64,000 bases of DNA from the NCBI GenBank assembly GCA_016490735.1, contig JAEMWC010000369.1:295001-359000 (forward strand). Reading direction: 5' to 3'. Below, in pieces: positions 1 through 10,928 of the stretch. Position 1 is the first letter of the stretch; each line of letters starts with the position of its first letter. A program made the translations under genes and the position numbers. A model generated the notes under the pieces. The model saw nothing but the letters and a program-made list of their open reading frames with translations, was not told the origin of the DNA and did no database searches. The DNA comes from Pachyseris speciosa (lineage: Eukaryota > Cnidaria > Anthozoa > Scleractinia > Pachyseridae).

Positions 1-172
1 GTAGGCGAGTGTGTCACTGATGTTTTTACCACATTTTGACGTCTTCTGTGATCTATTACTGAACACAGGAGTACCCAACGACCTTTTCTGAGAATTTTTA
101 TCGTACGATGTACTAAACACTAGCTGAGGGTCCCCCTGCCAATCTTCGTCAATATTTAAATTTCCTGGGAAA

Positions 173-866
173 AAAATAACCGCTCTTCAATGCCAGCGAG
201 CAAAACTTTTGAGAAATAAAAATCCCAGCCAGCTACGAGCGTGTCGTTTCTCAACGAGCCAGCAAAGTTGAAAATGCCACAAAACACGAAATGCCAGCCA
301 GCACGGGTGGAATCTTTCCAGTTTGCCAGCCAGCAGTCGCGTAAGGAAGAAAAATACCCAGCCAGCTAAGTATTGATTATAACTTAATTTTTGGGTAAAA
401 TATGTCAAATGGTTTATTTCGGATGTCAGATCGTTCCCAAGACGGGCAGTAGGCTTCTATCTGTATCCCGTGTTGTTTACTTTTAGCTTTTTCCCCGAAG
501 TCCTATCTTCTCGCAGATAAAAATCCACCAAAATACGAAGCCAACTGACAGCACATGCTATTCAATATGTTGAGACTTTTGAAAGTTGCGTTACGAGCCC
601 AAGATATTAAAACGGTTTGTTTTTCATTAACTTTATTTTCAATCTCACGCAGAGAAAAGTGCGCCCTCAGTACTCTCAGCCAGCATGAAAACTGAAATAA
701 GACAACTGCCAGAAATGACGTGTTTTGATTCCTGTCAGCCAGTAAGACTCATTACGGACACAAATGCTAGCAAGATTTCGTTAAAATAACACTGCCAGCA
801 AGATTTTTATTTCAGCAAACATTTTGCCAGCCAGCCCAAAATCAGCCTGCAGAGCGGTTATTTTGC
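173..866. mobile_element. TIR element built of GCCAGCCAGC repeats
   Basis: The ends are inverted copies of each other: AAAATAACCGCTCT near 173 and its complement AGAGCGGTTATTTT near 851-864. The interior repeats the motif GCCAGC/GCCAGCCAGC more than ten times at irregular spacing. No transposase-like reading frame is visible, so this is probably a non-autonomous DNA element. Target-site duplication is not clear. The family cannot be named from the sequence. Confidence 0.6.
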
Positions 867-2010
867 AGATCGGCTCCATCGAGCACTCCTGTGAACAGAC
901 GCACGGCAACATGGAATCTGTTTGTTTTTTATAATAAAAGAAACAAAATGCAAGCGAAAAACTTGTTTATTCTTGGTTTTCAGTCACGCAAGTAAAAAAA
1001 AATAAAATCATCTACCATTCGATAGATAAAGTCAAGAAATTGAGATGTTGTAGAAGAGTAATAATTAAACAACATACCAAAGTCTCGGGGCTGTGCGATA
1101 TCCCGTACTCGAGTTATTCGGCAAAATGTACCACTCAGAATTATAAAGTTTAGTATGGACACGCCATGTTAGTGTCCCTCTGAGGAGCACAAATATGGCG
1201 GCCGGAATCGTGTTAAAAAATCTGGAATTTACTGTGGCTATCTCAAAGGCATTCTTCTCTCTTGCTTGCAAACATTCGCAAAGACGCTTCTCCTGTCATG
1301 TTGGCTTTTCAAACCTCAAATCGATGTTTTCGTGTGCGTGACATGCCTGTGAGCAGTCATGTTTATGTCACGCACTGTGAAAAAACCTAAAATTCAAACT
1401 GCTCTATTTTCAAAACAAAGCACGCTGCGGAGTTGAAAACATGCAAGCAGATACATTTCTAAAAGTCTTTTACGCGATGAAGTTAAAAATACAAAAATCT
1501 GTTTAATTTTGAATTTTAGTTTTTTATGACGTCATGTGAAAACCAAGAATTTTCACATTTCTGAAAAAAGTGGACCATGATGACGTAATCTGTGCATCTG
1601 TCCTCTAATAGATCATTGCTAAGAACCAATCACAACGCGCGAACTATTCACCTTATTATATAATTTCTGACCGTGCGCAGGTTATGTGACGTTTAGACAT
1701 CCGATTTCAGTTCGACCTGAGCTCACTAACGTCCTGTTTAGTTTAGGATGCATGAAAAAAGCGAGACTAAACACATTCGCACCTTACGCATAACGAACTA
1801 AATAGCGAATACTTTGTTTGGTTTTTTATCTGGGCCATTCAGTTTAAAGGCCACAGTCAAGAAGCTAACGTTTGAAGCGATAACACTTTTATTTTACAGT
1901 TATTTAAGCTAACCAAGGGAGGTTTTGCTTTTCGGACAATTCGCCCAGCCTCCTCCCAACCTGTCGGATGTATAGTAGGATCAGACCGCGGATGGGCACG
2001 ATAAGACCTT
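867..2010. other. No gene seen upstream of SQOR-A
   Basis: AT-rich sequence with many stop codons in all frames. Short reading frames near 980-1270 show no recognisable domain. Several TGACGTCA-like words occur between 1528 and 1590, but nothing shows they are functional. Confidence 0.5.
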
Positions 2011-2018
2011 GAAGGGGA

Positions 2019-2098
2019 TAGCCTGCGTGCAGACGTCTCCTATTTCCTTTGTTGCACGCGTGCAACAAAGGAAATAGGAGACGTCTGCACGCAAGCAA
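2019..2098. mobile_element. Ultra-short palindromic element with 8 bp flanking repeat
   Basis: An approximately 70 bp core (2024-2093) is a near-perfect inverted repeat with no loop, centred at 2058/2059 on GCACGCGTGC. It is flanked on both sides by the direct repeat GAAGGGGA (2011-2018 and 2099-2106), as expected of a target-site duplication. It shares the inner word GCAGACGTCT with a second palindrome at 42395-42470. It encodes nothing. The 8 bp duplication would fit hAT- or Mutator-type transposition, but the class is inferred. Confidence 0.7.
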
Positions 2099-2106
2099 GA
2101 AGGGGA

Positions 2107-2892
2107 CTAACCGCTTAGCATAACTGACCAATGTCGCGTTCAGCCGAGCTGAAGCAGATGTCAAGCACACAGCTAGTAGGATTTTAAGACCCTTGTCCAG
2201 CTGGGAGCCTGGGACTTTGATCCTACGACCGTAATTTCTGCTCATCATTCCGGTGTTCTTGTACGGTACGGTGGCCTCAAAGAGAAACGTATTTTTCCAT
2301 CTTTGTCTTTGCCATTTTCGACTTGTTACTTGCCAGTTCCTATTTTACTTCTCAGCAGAGGAGAAATGGTGAGTCCTGAAGCATGAGGGCCTTTTGCGTC
2401 CGTTCATGGTGAGGAGTTAAGGTGGGGGTTCACGTGAATTTGTGTGAAATTTTAAGGAGTTTGAAGAAGGGATTGTAATGGAGTAAAAACGTCTGAAAAC
2501 ACTTCCAGTTAGCCGGACACCCCACAAGGGAACTGCAGGTTGCTGTGAACTATTTGGTGTCCGTCTACTAATTTCTAACTTCAAATCCCAATTTTAAACT
2601 TTCATTCAATCTTCAATATTTCTTATTTCCCTAAATTTAACTAGTCCTTTGAGAAAAATTATCTCTTCCCTGAATCAGTACCCAAAAATCACCGAAAAAA
2701 AATATCACATGACATGAGGGATTTTGGATTGCTTGAAACGCGAACAAGTTATTAACATTAAATCCAAGTTAAGCAACCTGAAAACGGTGTTCAGGTGTAG
2801 ATATCAAATGTTCAAGCAAGCAACCGTGGACAATAATCCTGCTGGTATACGTTGGATCAAACTGGTGATCTGATCGGCGTAATAAAATCAAC
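2107..2892. other. No gene seen
   Basis: No reading frame with a recognisable domain and no strong repeat symmetry. Contains AT-rich sequence and scattered homopolymer runs only. Confidence 0.5.
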
Positions 2893-3088
2893 AAAGAGTA
2901 TAAAAGCAAGGGCCGATACAACGTAGAATGGTTTTAAGTTTTGTGTACTATATTTCGGCTGGCCAAACCAGCCTTCTTCAGGTACAATGAGAATTTACAG
3001 TGGTATTTACATTGGAAGGGCCGAAATATAGTACACAAAACTTAAAACCATTCTACGTTGTATCGGCCCTTGCTTTTATACTCTTCAG
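2893..3088. mobile_element. Head-to-head pair of Penelope-type 3' ends
   Basis: Two arms of about 67 bp (2893-2959 and 3021-3088) are almost exact inverted copies, including the words AAGGGCCGATACAACGTAG and TGTACTATATTTCGGC. The spacer carries GGCCAAACC...CTTCTTCAG. On the minus strand this reads as the CTGAAGA...GAAA tail seen at the 3' ends of Penelope-like elements. The pair resembles the inverted 3' copies seen with two larger Penelope-like elements here. No coding part is left. Confidence 0.55.
2944..2986 (-). ncRNA. Hammerhead-like ribozyme motif in Penelope-type tail
   Basis: Read on the minus strand: stem I TGTAC pairs with GTACA; the conserved box CTGAAGA (CUGANGA) is followed by a 6 bp stem II (GGCTGG/CCAGCC) and then GAAA. 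A minimal stem III (AU/AU) follows, and the cleavage triplet would be AUA. One extra A lies between the CUGANGA box and stem II, which departs from the canonical core and may impair activity. Hammerheads are known from Penelope-like elements, which supports the call. Self-cleavage is unproven. Confidence 0.45.
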
Positions 3089-5417
3089 GTGTAGCTCCGC
3101 CTTAAGTGCGAGTCACTACTTGGAGGGGAAATTGGAAAGGACACTCAAGTCAAGACAATTCTGGTCATAGATCTTAGTAAGACATTGACGCCAAAGTGGT
3201 TTGGGATGAAGATTTAGATGTAATGATTTTAGAGGACGTAGAACTAGTGAAAAGCGCTTTTTTCTCTCGGGTTCACGCGCACTCGCGTGTTTAATTCGCC
3301 TCACTTTCCCTAAGAAATCGTTGAATCTTGCCAGACCTTGCAACCCGGCCCCCGTCCAACACACCCTCCCCATCCCCGCCCCCACGCTCGCCAATCTTTA
3401 GTTCGAACAACACTTTTCTTAGCGACCGCCCACTGACCGAAGAGAGCCTGAGTGCGTACTGTTGTCCCAGCTAAAAGAAGATGCTTTCACCAAGGTTTTC
3501 TGCGTTGAGGTATTTTGGTAGTCTCCACAGCCTTGGTGCTAGGAGACTTTGTACATCTATGGGAAGGCAAAGCAAGCAAAGTTTTAAGTTTGTTGTGGTT
3601 GGAGCTGGCCCTGGTGGCTTGTCAATTTCGTCCACACTCTCCCGCAAATTCCCACCACATGTTCACTGCCATCATTGAACCGTCCGAGGTAAAATAGGCT
3701 GTGTTTTTGCCAGTTTTATTTTAATATATATAGCTATAGATGTTTTAAGCAGGCATGAAGGCTTTGATTAGAATGTGAACAGTTCGTGTAAAACACAGAC
3801 ATTGGACTTTTTTTTTTTGCATTTGTGAGAGCGTGCACAGATTCACGTAAATCAATGAAGCAGATCGAAGTTCCCCGTTTTGCAGAAAAAACAACGCGAA
3901 ACAATGTATGGCGTAATTGTATAGGCTGTTTTTTTTACCAGTTTTTCTCCCTCGTGCTTCAGTTTCGTTTGAAAAGAAAGAAGGGAAATATATGTACAAC
4001 GTTTGGGAGGAGGATGGTCAACATTAATAAATTATTGTGTAGGGTCTTAGGATGAGTTCCCCCTCTTTTACTGAAAAAGCAGCTTTTTTTTTTGCTAAAA
4101 AGGAGACCTCCTTTTTCTTAGTGCCCTTGTCTTAAATACTGGCTGTAATTCAGTAGTCAAAGTGCTGAAAAACAAACAAATAAAACATTCCCAAAGCCTT
4201 TCTTACCCTTGCGTCATTTAAGGCGGTTCTAAACCCCATACACAAGAATATTCAGGGGTTCAGATCCACCTTTATTTGTTAAATCTAAAATGGCTACATG
4301 GGAATTTTTATAGGGGTTTAGAGCCACCTTAATTTTTTTTTTTGAAAATTTAAAGGGACAAGCTGAACCGCTTCTCAAGAATGTTTTTGTAAACTTTGCA
4401 AAATGTTTTATGTTTTTTGTTTATTAACATGCTATTCATAGAGCGGGATAGTAATTAAAATACTGTAGGTTTAAACAGGTTATATTGTTGCTGTGGAAAC
4501 AAATGTCGAGAAGCAGGGTCATAACTTGGTCAGCAATGTTTGGACCATTGTTTGCTACTGTTTACCAATCCATCAAGGTGTAAGTACCTACATCTGAATT
4601 GAAAGATACCTTCAGAGCAGTTGAATTTTTTAGCAAAATGCACCATTGGGTGCTCATGGAAGGTGAGTCTAGTTGTGCAGATTATCCATCAAGACAGATC
4701 TCAAGCTGTCGGCAATTTTGGATGGGTGGGCTGAAGTCATGAAATGAGTTATTCAAAGAGTATTAATTTCACTCCATTAGAAGACTTCTTGATCAGGAAT
4801 GTCACCCTCTGTGAATTGCTACGTGTATCACATTTCCCTTTAAACACTGGAGCTATTGAGAGAACCCTTTCCCCTTTGTTTCTGTTCTGCAGCCATGTAG
4901 TTTGCATCAGATAAAAATTAATTATGAATAATTTGTTTTGGTTTGTTTATTTTGCAGAATCATTACTATCAGCCCATGTGGACCCTGGTGGCATGTGGAG
5001 TTGAACGTATGGAGAATTCTGTTCGGCCAACTGGCAACCTCATCCCAAATGGCTGCACATGGTTGAAAACATCTGCTGTGGAATTCAAGCCTGGCAAAAA
5101 TATTGTAGTGACAGCTGATGGGAGTGAGGTTTTTATTGATCTGCTTACTTTTAGCTGTTACATTAGCCTTAGAGGATGGAAGATCGTTCCAAAATCATTT
5201 TCAGGCATACCACAACCTTCATTTTAACTAAAACAAGCAGGTGTGCCCTCTAATGAAGTGGTTTATTAGTATGCAGATAGGCTGGAAGATATCAGTGTGA
5301 GGGTCTGGCATTCCATCTCACTTTATGTTAATTAACTTAACTTATCAAAATGAAGAATGATCCTCGCAGTTGTGAACGCAATTTATGCAGTTGCGAAAAG
5401 AAGACTGAAAAAAATTC

Positions 5418-5466
5418 AGGACTTCAACAGGGTTTGAACCCGTGACCTCGCAATTACCAGTGCGAT

Positions 5467-5492
<26 letters not shown>
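5418..5492 (-). tRNA. tRNA-Thr-like (anticodon GGT), repeat-embedded
   Basis: The minus strand reads GGCTTCATAGCTCAGTTGGT at its 5' end, with a box A-like TAGCTCAGTTGG, an anticodon loop CTGGTAA (GGT, threonine) and a T-arm GGGTTCAAACCC matching box B. The acceptor pairs GGCTTCA with TGAAGTC. The anticodon stem pairs well only if the loop has eight bases. With the fold-back context, this argues for a tRNA-derived repeat and not a working tRNA gene. Confidence 0.55.
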
Positions 5493-5507
<15 letters not shown>

Positions 5508-5620
5508 AGGTCAATTATGGGTTCATATGTTCCCGTGAAAGAAATGAGTGTGAATGATATATGAAATGAATCATATATGAACTGTGGAAATGTAATCAAT
5601 TATAATTGACCTGCTCCCAA

Positions 5621-5626
<6 letters not shown>

Positions 5627-5652
<26 letters not shown>

Positions 5653-5701
5653 TTCGCACGGGTAATCGCGAGGTCACGGGTTCAAACCCCGTTGCAGTCC
5701 T
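5627..5701 (+). tRNA. tRNA-Thr-like (anticodon GGT), repeat-embedded
   Basis: This is the mirror copy of the tRNA-like sequence at 5418-5492, with a loop CGGGTAA (GGT) and a T-arm GGGTTCAAACCC. Its acceptor 3' side reads TGCAGTCC, so one pair is lost relative to its partner. The tract GAATTTTTTTCAGG just downstream forms a small hairpin with a T run that could act as a Pol III terminator. It is probably a tRNA-derived repeat head. Confidence 0.5.
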
Positions 5702-6029
5702 GAATTTTTTTCAGGCTTCTTTTTGCAACTGCATAAATTGCGTTCACAACTGCGAGGATCATTCTTCATTTGATTTCATTTCCGCAGTTCATATATGATT
5801 CATTTCATTTATCATTCACACTAACTTAACTTATTTTGTACAGAACAAACTTATGAATGACATATTTGAGGGGCTTATTGCTAAGTATATTGTTCTTCAG
5901 ACTGTCCTTTTGGTCAATTTGAAATAACTGGAAGTCACATGGGAATAATTCTAAGCATGGTGAATAAGTGAAATAATTTATGTAACTTTTCTGTGGCATC
6001 ACACACATACTCATAAAAACAAAATTCTG

Positions 6030-6095
6030 AGTTTCCCCAACTTGAGTCTAACCCTTGACCTTCTGATTTCTCTATCACTGAGCTACAGAAGACTT
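6030..6095 (-). repeat. Degraded tRNA-like fragment
   Basis: The minus strand holds TGTAGCTCAGTGATAGAG, a D-arm/box A-like word, followed by AAGGGTTAGACTC, a weak box B-like T-arm. Acceptor pairing is poor. This is likely an old tRNA-derived SINE remnant inside SQOR-A intron 2. Confidence 0.35.
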
Positions 6096-7307
6096 ATGGG
6101 AGCTTGGCCATTACTTAGGTTCAATGTGAAAAACATACTGCATACTGCTGGTATTATGGAATTTCTGGCATTTGGGTGAACATGAATTAGCCGGAAATGA
6201 AATATTTATGGGGCACATGAGCAGTGGGTACTGGGGCTAGTTAAATCTAAGTGCAGTATGGGTAGAAGGGAGGGCTATATATGAGGTGTATGTCATGTGG
6301 GAAGTCATTCTAGGCCAACACCTCGTTTGGCTTACTTTATTTTTGTTTTATTATTATTAAGTATGCCATTTTTCGTTGTCAACTGTGCAGCTTTTATCTT
6401 AGCTAACATGAGTAAGGATGTTCGAATTGTAAAGCCTCGTAGCATGTGCTACTTAGAGCTTGAGACATGGTTCCTACCCAGATTTCCTGCTGAGTTTTTT
6501 CCCACCGGGGTTTTTTCTGGTAGGTTTTTTCTGGCTTCCATCTGACAATAATGTCTTTGTAAACTGTCGCTCAGCTCTATTTTATGCATGTCTTACTGCA
6601 TACTTGGTTGTAATAAGAGGTTGTAGCAGTAAGTATGACTTAATGTTACAGTTTTCCTGGTGCTCAGCCTAAACCACCAAAATAAACCTAATGGTTTTCG
6701 ATTATGTTGTGTAAGTGCATGATGGAGCTGAAATAGAATGCTGACAGGTGGCGTACTCAGATTATGAGAGAAAGTGAGATAGTATACTTTAAAGGTGGTG
6801 AATAAATGAAAGATGTAATTTTCATTTAATAACCTGTTGTGTTAAAATTCCACAGATAAGCTATGAGTTCCTTATTGTTGCAGTTGGTCTTCAGCTGAGG
6901 TTTGATAAGGTGCATATAAAAATATTTCTCAGTTGTTGGTTGTAAGGTACATGTATATAACCTGTAAGGTATATAACCTTTAAGTATACATAATTAGGTC
7001 TAGTAGGTAGCATTTGAATGCTCTCTTGTTTGATGGAATTGTCATTGCATATTGACAGGTTACTGGTCTTCAAAAGGCCTTGGGTACTCCTGGTGTGGGC
7101 AGCATATATTCTCCACTAACAGTGAATGACACATGGAAGGCCATACGGAACTTCCAGGGAGGAAATGCAATTTTTACCATGCCCAATACACCTGTTAAGT
7201 GTTTAGGTGCACCACAGCAAATTATGTACTTGGCTGAAGCTTACTTTAATGAGGTAATATTTTACAGCACTAACTGTTTTTATATTTTAATTACCTTTTG
7301 ACACATC

Positions 7308-7919
7308 TTAACCCATTGACTACCGAGCATTTTGTCGAAAAATACCTTTTGAAGCTCATCAAGCTGTTTTCTGACCAGATTCTGGCCAAAAAGATCCAAA
7401 ACTACCCAAACCTCTGTTTGCTGGTGGAGTTCATTGCGCCCTTTTGTTCCTGATGCTTTATGTGAGCATGCGCAGAAAACAAAATTTCAAGATTGGGTTG
7501 AAAAGTTTCACCACCCCTCTCCTTCTACCTTTCGCTTTCTCTCCTCCCCTTTTCTTTCGCTTTTCTTGCCTCGCTTTCTTTTTCTCTTGCTGGGCATTTT
7601 CTGGGCTTCCTTTCAGTGGGAAAAGATTTGTGGAAAACTTTTAGGATTACAGGATTTGGTGGAAGGAAGTGCAGATGGGTAGTGGAACAAGATTTTCATT
7701 CCAATTTTCGGCTCAACGTCACTTGGTTTTTTTGCATTTTCTCCAACCTGTTTTATGGAATGGTGCTCATTTGGGTATGGTTTGAAAGATCTCTTCCCCC
7801 TACACATGCTACATGTAAACGTTGTCCACGAGCATTAAAACTGATGATGTCACAAGCGGAACAAGGGACGTGGTTCTGCACGGCCAGTTTTGGCCGGCAC
7901 AGGTGCCAATGGGTTAAGA
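7308..7919. mobile_element. TIR element, family shared with 43928-44412
   Basis: The ends are inverted: CTTAACCCATTGACTACC at the left and CCAATGGGTTAAG at the right. The interior is clearly homologous to 43928-44412, for example GAAAAGATTTGTGGAAAAC and GGGTATGGTTTGAAAGATCT occur in both. There is no transposase frame. It is a non-autonomous element lying at the start of SQOR-A intron 4. Confidence 0.6.
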
Positions 7920-8271
7920 TTAAACTGTTGCCAATTTAATGAATTATTGTATTATAATTGTAATCCTCTTTGCTGTACACAAAGCCTTAGTTTTAATGGG
8001 GTTAAATGCAATTTAACCTATATAGTTAACGACTATGAGCAAGTTTTTGCTCAGTTATTGGCATGGCATGGCGTTAGCGTTTGCTAGTATATTGTGGGTT
8101 GCCGGCATCCTTATAGCCTTTCTGGCTAATGTCTGATGTCTTCAGGCAGTCCAAAGGTCAGCAGTGATTCCATTATATTTTATGCATGCTCCTTTTCCAT
8201 GTGCTTGTAGTTTTACTTGCTCTGCGTACGGGGTGTGTTTTCGAGTATTCCTCTCTCTCCCCTCCCTTTAG

Positions 8272-8272
<1 letters not shown>

Positions 8273-8317
<45 letters not shown>
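8273..8317. repeat. (ATT)n microsatellite
   Basis: About 15 perfect ATT units directly abut the inverted Penelope 3' copy. A matching (TTA)n tract sits at the far end of the same structure (10871-10927). Microsatellite junctions are common at Penelope-like insertions. Confidence 0.9.
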
Positions 8318-8342
8318 GTGATAAAGATCGATTTAGAAAAAC

Positions 8343-9154
8343 ATTTCAAAAGGAAAATTAACGATAAAAACGTTACATGACGTTTCGACAACCTCATGTC
8401 ATCATTGTCAAATGTGGATACATTAACCTAATTGACACTACATATATACAGAAATAGGTGTGTATGTGAATGATAAGAATGCGAATAATGAAATAACATC
8501 GTGAGAGTCTAGTGTTCACACAAAGAGTTTCGCGCAAATAGAGTCACTTTGGGTGTTTAGCTTCGGTCTTTTCTTCTTAATCAAGAGCATTTCAAAAATT
8601 AAACACTCTAGTTTGCTCCGGCATTTCTTAAGAATTTTAAAATTCTCACGCAGGTTCGACGGCCTTAAATTATGCTCGTCCTCGAAGTGTTTCCCGATTA
8701 CAGAATGTTTATGTTCCTCAACACGCTGATGGAGGTGGCGGCACGTGTAACCGATATAATTTGTATCACACAAATCACATTTGAATTCGTAGACTACGCA
8801 CTGCTGATTCACTAAGGGAGGCTTTAATTCCGTAACTCTTAGCTCGTCAATGATCTTTCTACTGATAAAAATTGGTTGTAGATCATGGTTGATCTTTCTT
8901 CCGAGGTCACGAAGTCGACTGCGAACCACGTCGGCAGATTTTTGATCTTTGAAAGGGATAGTGATCCGTAGGGGGCTGTCTGATGGTGTGTGACTCGGTT
9001 CTGGAGGGCGCTGAAAGCTGTTGATAGTTGCGTCGATAAGCTTCTCAGGATATTTCAATTTCAAAAATATCCCTTTCAAGTTCTTACATTCTTGAGAAAA
9101 GAAGTCTGGTGTTGATGACAAACGTTTTGCACGATCTAACATAGTTCTTAAAAG
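8343..9154 (-). mobile_element. Inverted copy of Penelope-like 3' end (GIY-YIG part)
   Basis: This arm is the reverse complement of 10061-10870 over about 810 bp with only scattered mismatches. It encodes the same C-terminal protein segment on the minus strand, including a C-x2-C pair followed by NYIGYTCRHLHQR and ending in AKLFV (stop near 8516). It lacks the reverse transcriptase core. It stands head to head with the main element, a layout known for Penelope-like elements. The near-identity of the two arms suggests recent origin or gene conversion. Confidence 0.85.
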
Positions 9155-10869
9155 CCTTAACATCAGCAGAGATGACTTCATTGAGCTACTAAGCGTCGCC
9201 ACAAAAGACCAGCTCTTCCAGTTCAATGGGAAACTTTAGAGAGATTAAGATACAGGTTTGCCCATCTTACTACAAACTGCAAACCGCGGTTTGCGGTTAG
9301 CGGTTTCACGTTAGCCGTCTGCCCATATTTGGACTTAAGATTCGCGGATGGTTCTAACAACAAATAGCCGGACGCCATGTTTGTTTTCATATATTCGTTC
9401 ACTTCTGTTTTAGCAGAGAAATCGTCTTCAAAATTACGTTTCTATGAAAAAGAATTCGCTAATTAATAAGCGAAAGAGTTCTAAAAAGTAGTATTTCCTC
9501 TCAAACGTGGGATTGTGATGTTTTAGGGTGCAAAAAACCTTGCGGTAAATCACTTACCTCTAGAGCGTGGCCTAGCCGTACAAACGTGAACCTCAAACCG
9601 CAAGCCTGACGGCAAAGCACTAGTCACGTGATTTCTTGACGTTCGCGGTTCGCGGGAAATACCGAAAAACCTCGATCTTAATCTCTCTTTTATGAACAAA
9701 TTGACGGCGTCGCAATGGGATCACATTAGGTCCTCTCATGGCAAACGCGTTCATGTGCTCCATTGAAGAAAAACTCGCACGCGAGAACAAGCTTCCGAGT
9801 TTCTATAAGAGGTACGTAGATGACACGCTTGCCCTAGTACGTCAACAATCCCATGCCACTGCCTTACTTACGACTCTCAATGAAGCCCATCCCTCCATCA
9901 ATTTCACAATGGAGGCAGCCATTAACAATCGCTTGCCATTCATTGGCATCGAAATCATCAAGACTGACCACCGCCTTGAAACATGTGTGTACAGAAAACA
10001 GACCAACAAGGCTTCTTCTACACTACCAAAGTCACGTTGATAACAGGTATAAACGATCACTTTTAAGAACTATGTTAGATCGTGCAAAACGTTTGTCATC
10101 AACACCAGACTTCTTTTCTCAAGAATGTAAGAACTTGAAAGGGATATTTTTGAAATTGAAATATCCTGAGAAGCTTATCGACGCAACTATCAACAGCTTT
10201 CAGCGCCCTCCAGAACCGAGTCACACGCCATCGGACAGCCCCCTACGGATCACTATCCCTTTCAAAGATCAAAAATCTGCCGACGTGGTTCGCAGTCGAC
10301 TTCGTGACCTCGGAAGAAAGATCAACCATGATCTACAACCAATTTTTATCAGTAGAAAGATCATTGACGAGCTAAGAGTTACGGAATTAAAGCCTCCCTT
10401 AGTGAATCAGCAGTGCGTAGTCTACGAATTCAAATGTGATTTGTGTGATACAAATTATATCGGTTACACGTGCCGCCACCTCCATCAGCGTGTTGAGGAA
10501 CATAAACATTCTGTAATCGGGAAACACTTCGAGGACGAGCATAATTTAAGGCCGTCGAACCTGCGTGAGAATTTTAAAATTCTTAAGAAATGCCGGAGCA
10601 AACTAGAGTGTTTAATTTTTGAAATGCTCTTGATTAAGAAGAAAAGACCGAAGCTAAACACCCAAAGTGACTCTATTTGCGCGAAACTCTTTGTGTGAAC
10701 ACTAGACTCTCACGATGTTATTTCATTATTCGCATTCTTATCATTCACATACACACCTATTTCTGTATATATGTAGTGTCAATTAGGTTAATGTATCCAC
10801 ATTTGACAATGATGACATGAGGTCGTCGAAACGTCATGTAATGTTTTTATCGTTTATTTTCCTTTTGAA

Positions 10870-10870
<1 letters not shown>
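9155..10870 (+). mobile_element. Penelope-like retroelement, 5'-truncated, frameshifted
   Basis: Reading downstream from 9155, the plus strand encodes a Penelope-type reverse transcriptase: DDFIELLS, then FNGKLY. After an inserted element it resumes as EQIDGVAMGS...MANAFMCSIEEKL, with the active-site box YKRYVDDTLA. A frame change near 10010 joins this to LLHYQSHVDNRYKRSLL and the C-terminal GIY-YIG-like nuclease (CDLCDTNYIGYTC, about 10430-10530), with its stop at 10698. One base is missing in the GSPLGP box near 9722. These lesions and the insertion at 9240-9690 make it inactive. It lies in SQOR-A intron 4 in the same orientation as that gene. Confidence 0.88.
9240..9690. mobile_element. 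MITE inserted in the Penelope reverse transcriptase frame
   Basis: The termini are a 14 bp inverted repeat, AGAGAGATTAAGAT / ATCTTAATCTCTCT. The flanks read ...GGGAAACTTTA and TTTATGAACAAATTG, so removing the element restores GGGAAACTTTATGAACAAAT, which encodes GKLYEQ of the reverse transcriptase. The duplicated target is TTA or TTTA. A 3 bp TWA target would fit the Harbinger/PIF group, but this is inferred. It has no coding capacity. Confidence 0.8.

Positions 10871-10927
<57 letters not shown>
10871..10927. repeat. (TTA)n microsatellite at Penelope 3' end
   Basis: About 19 perfect TTA units start directly after the end of the Penelope-like 3' region. The tract mirrors the one at 8273-8317. 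Confidence 0.9.

Positions 10928-10928
<1 letters not shown>

Larger units (their letters stand above)
5347..5772. repeat. Fold-back repeat with two tRNA-Thr-like copies
   Basis: The segment is a long inverted repeat. The left arm (about 5347-5530) runs from GATCCTCGCAGTTGTGAACG to GGGAGCAGGTCAATTAT, and the right arm (about 5600-5772) returns in the opposite orientation. Each arm holds one tRNA-like copy, so the tRNAs stand head to head. The central loop is rich in ATATATGA. It lies in SQOR-A intron 2. The outer word TTCATAACTGCG/CGCAGTTCATAT links it to the tandem repeats at the right end of the window. Confidence 0.75.

Noticed and set aside
1904..2248. A 114-codon minus-strand open frame upstream of SQOR-A
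   Set aside because: It spans the 80 bp palindrome and its 8 bp duplication (88 bp, not a multiple of three), so the reading frame cannot predate the insertion. No domain is visible.
10790..10860. Possible hammerhead in the tail of the Penelope-like element at 9155-10870
   Set aside because: The sequence AATGATGACATGAGGTCGTC followed by GAAAC resembles a core, but the essential first C of the CUGAUGA box is A and stem II does not pair in register.
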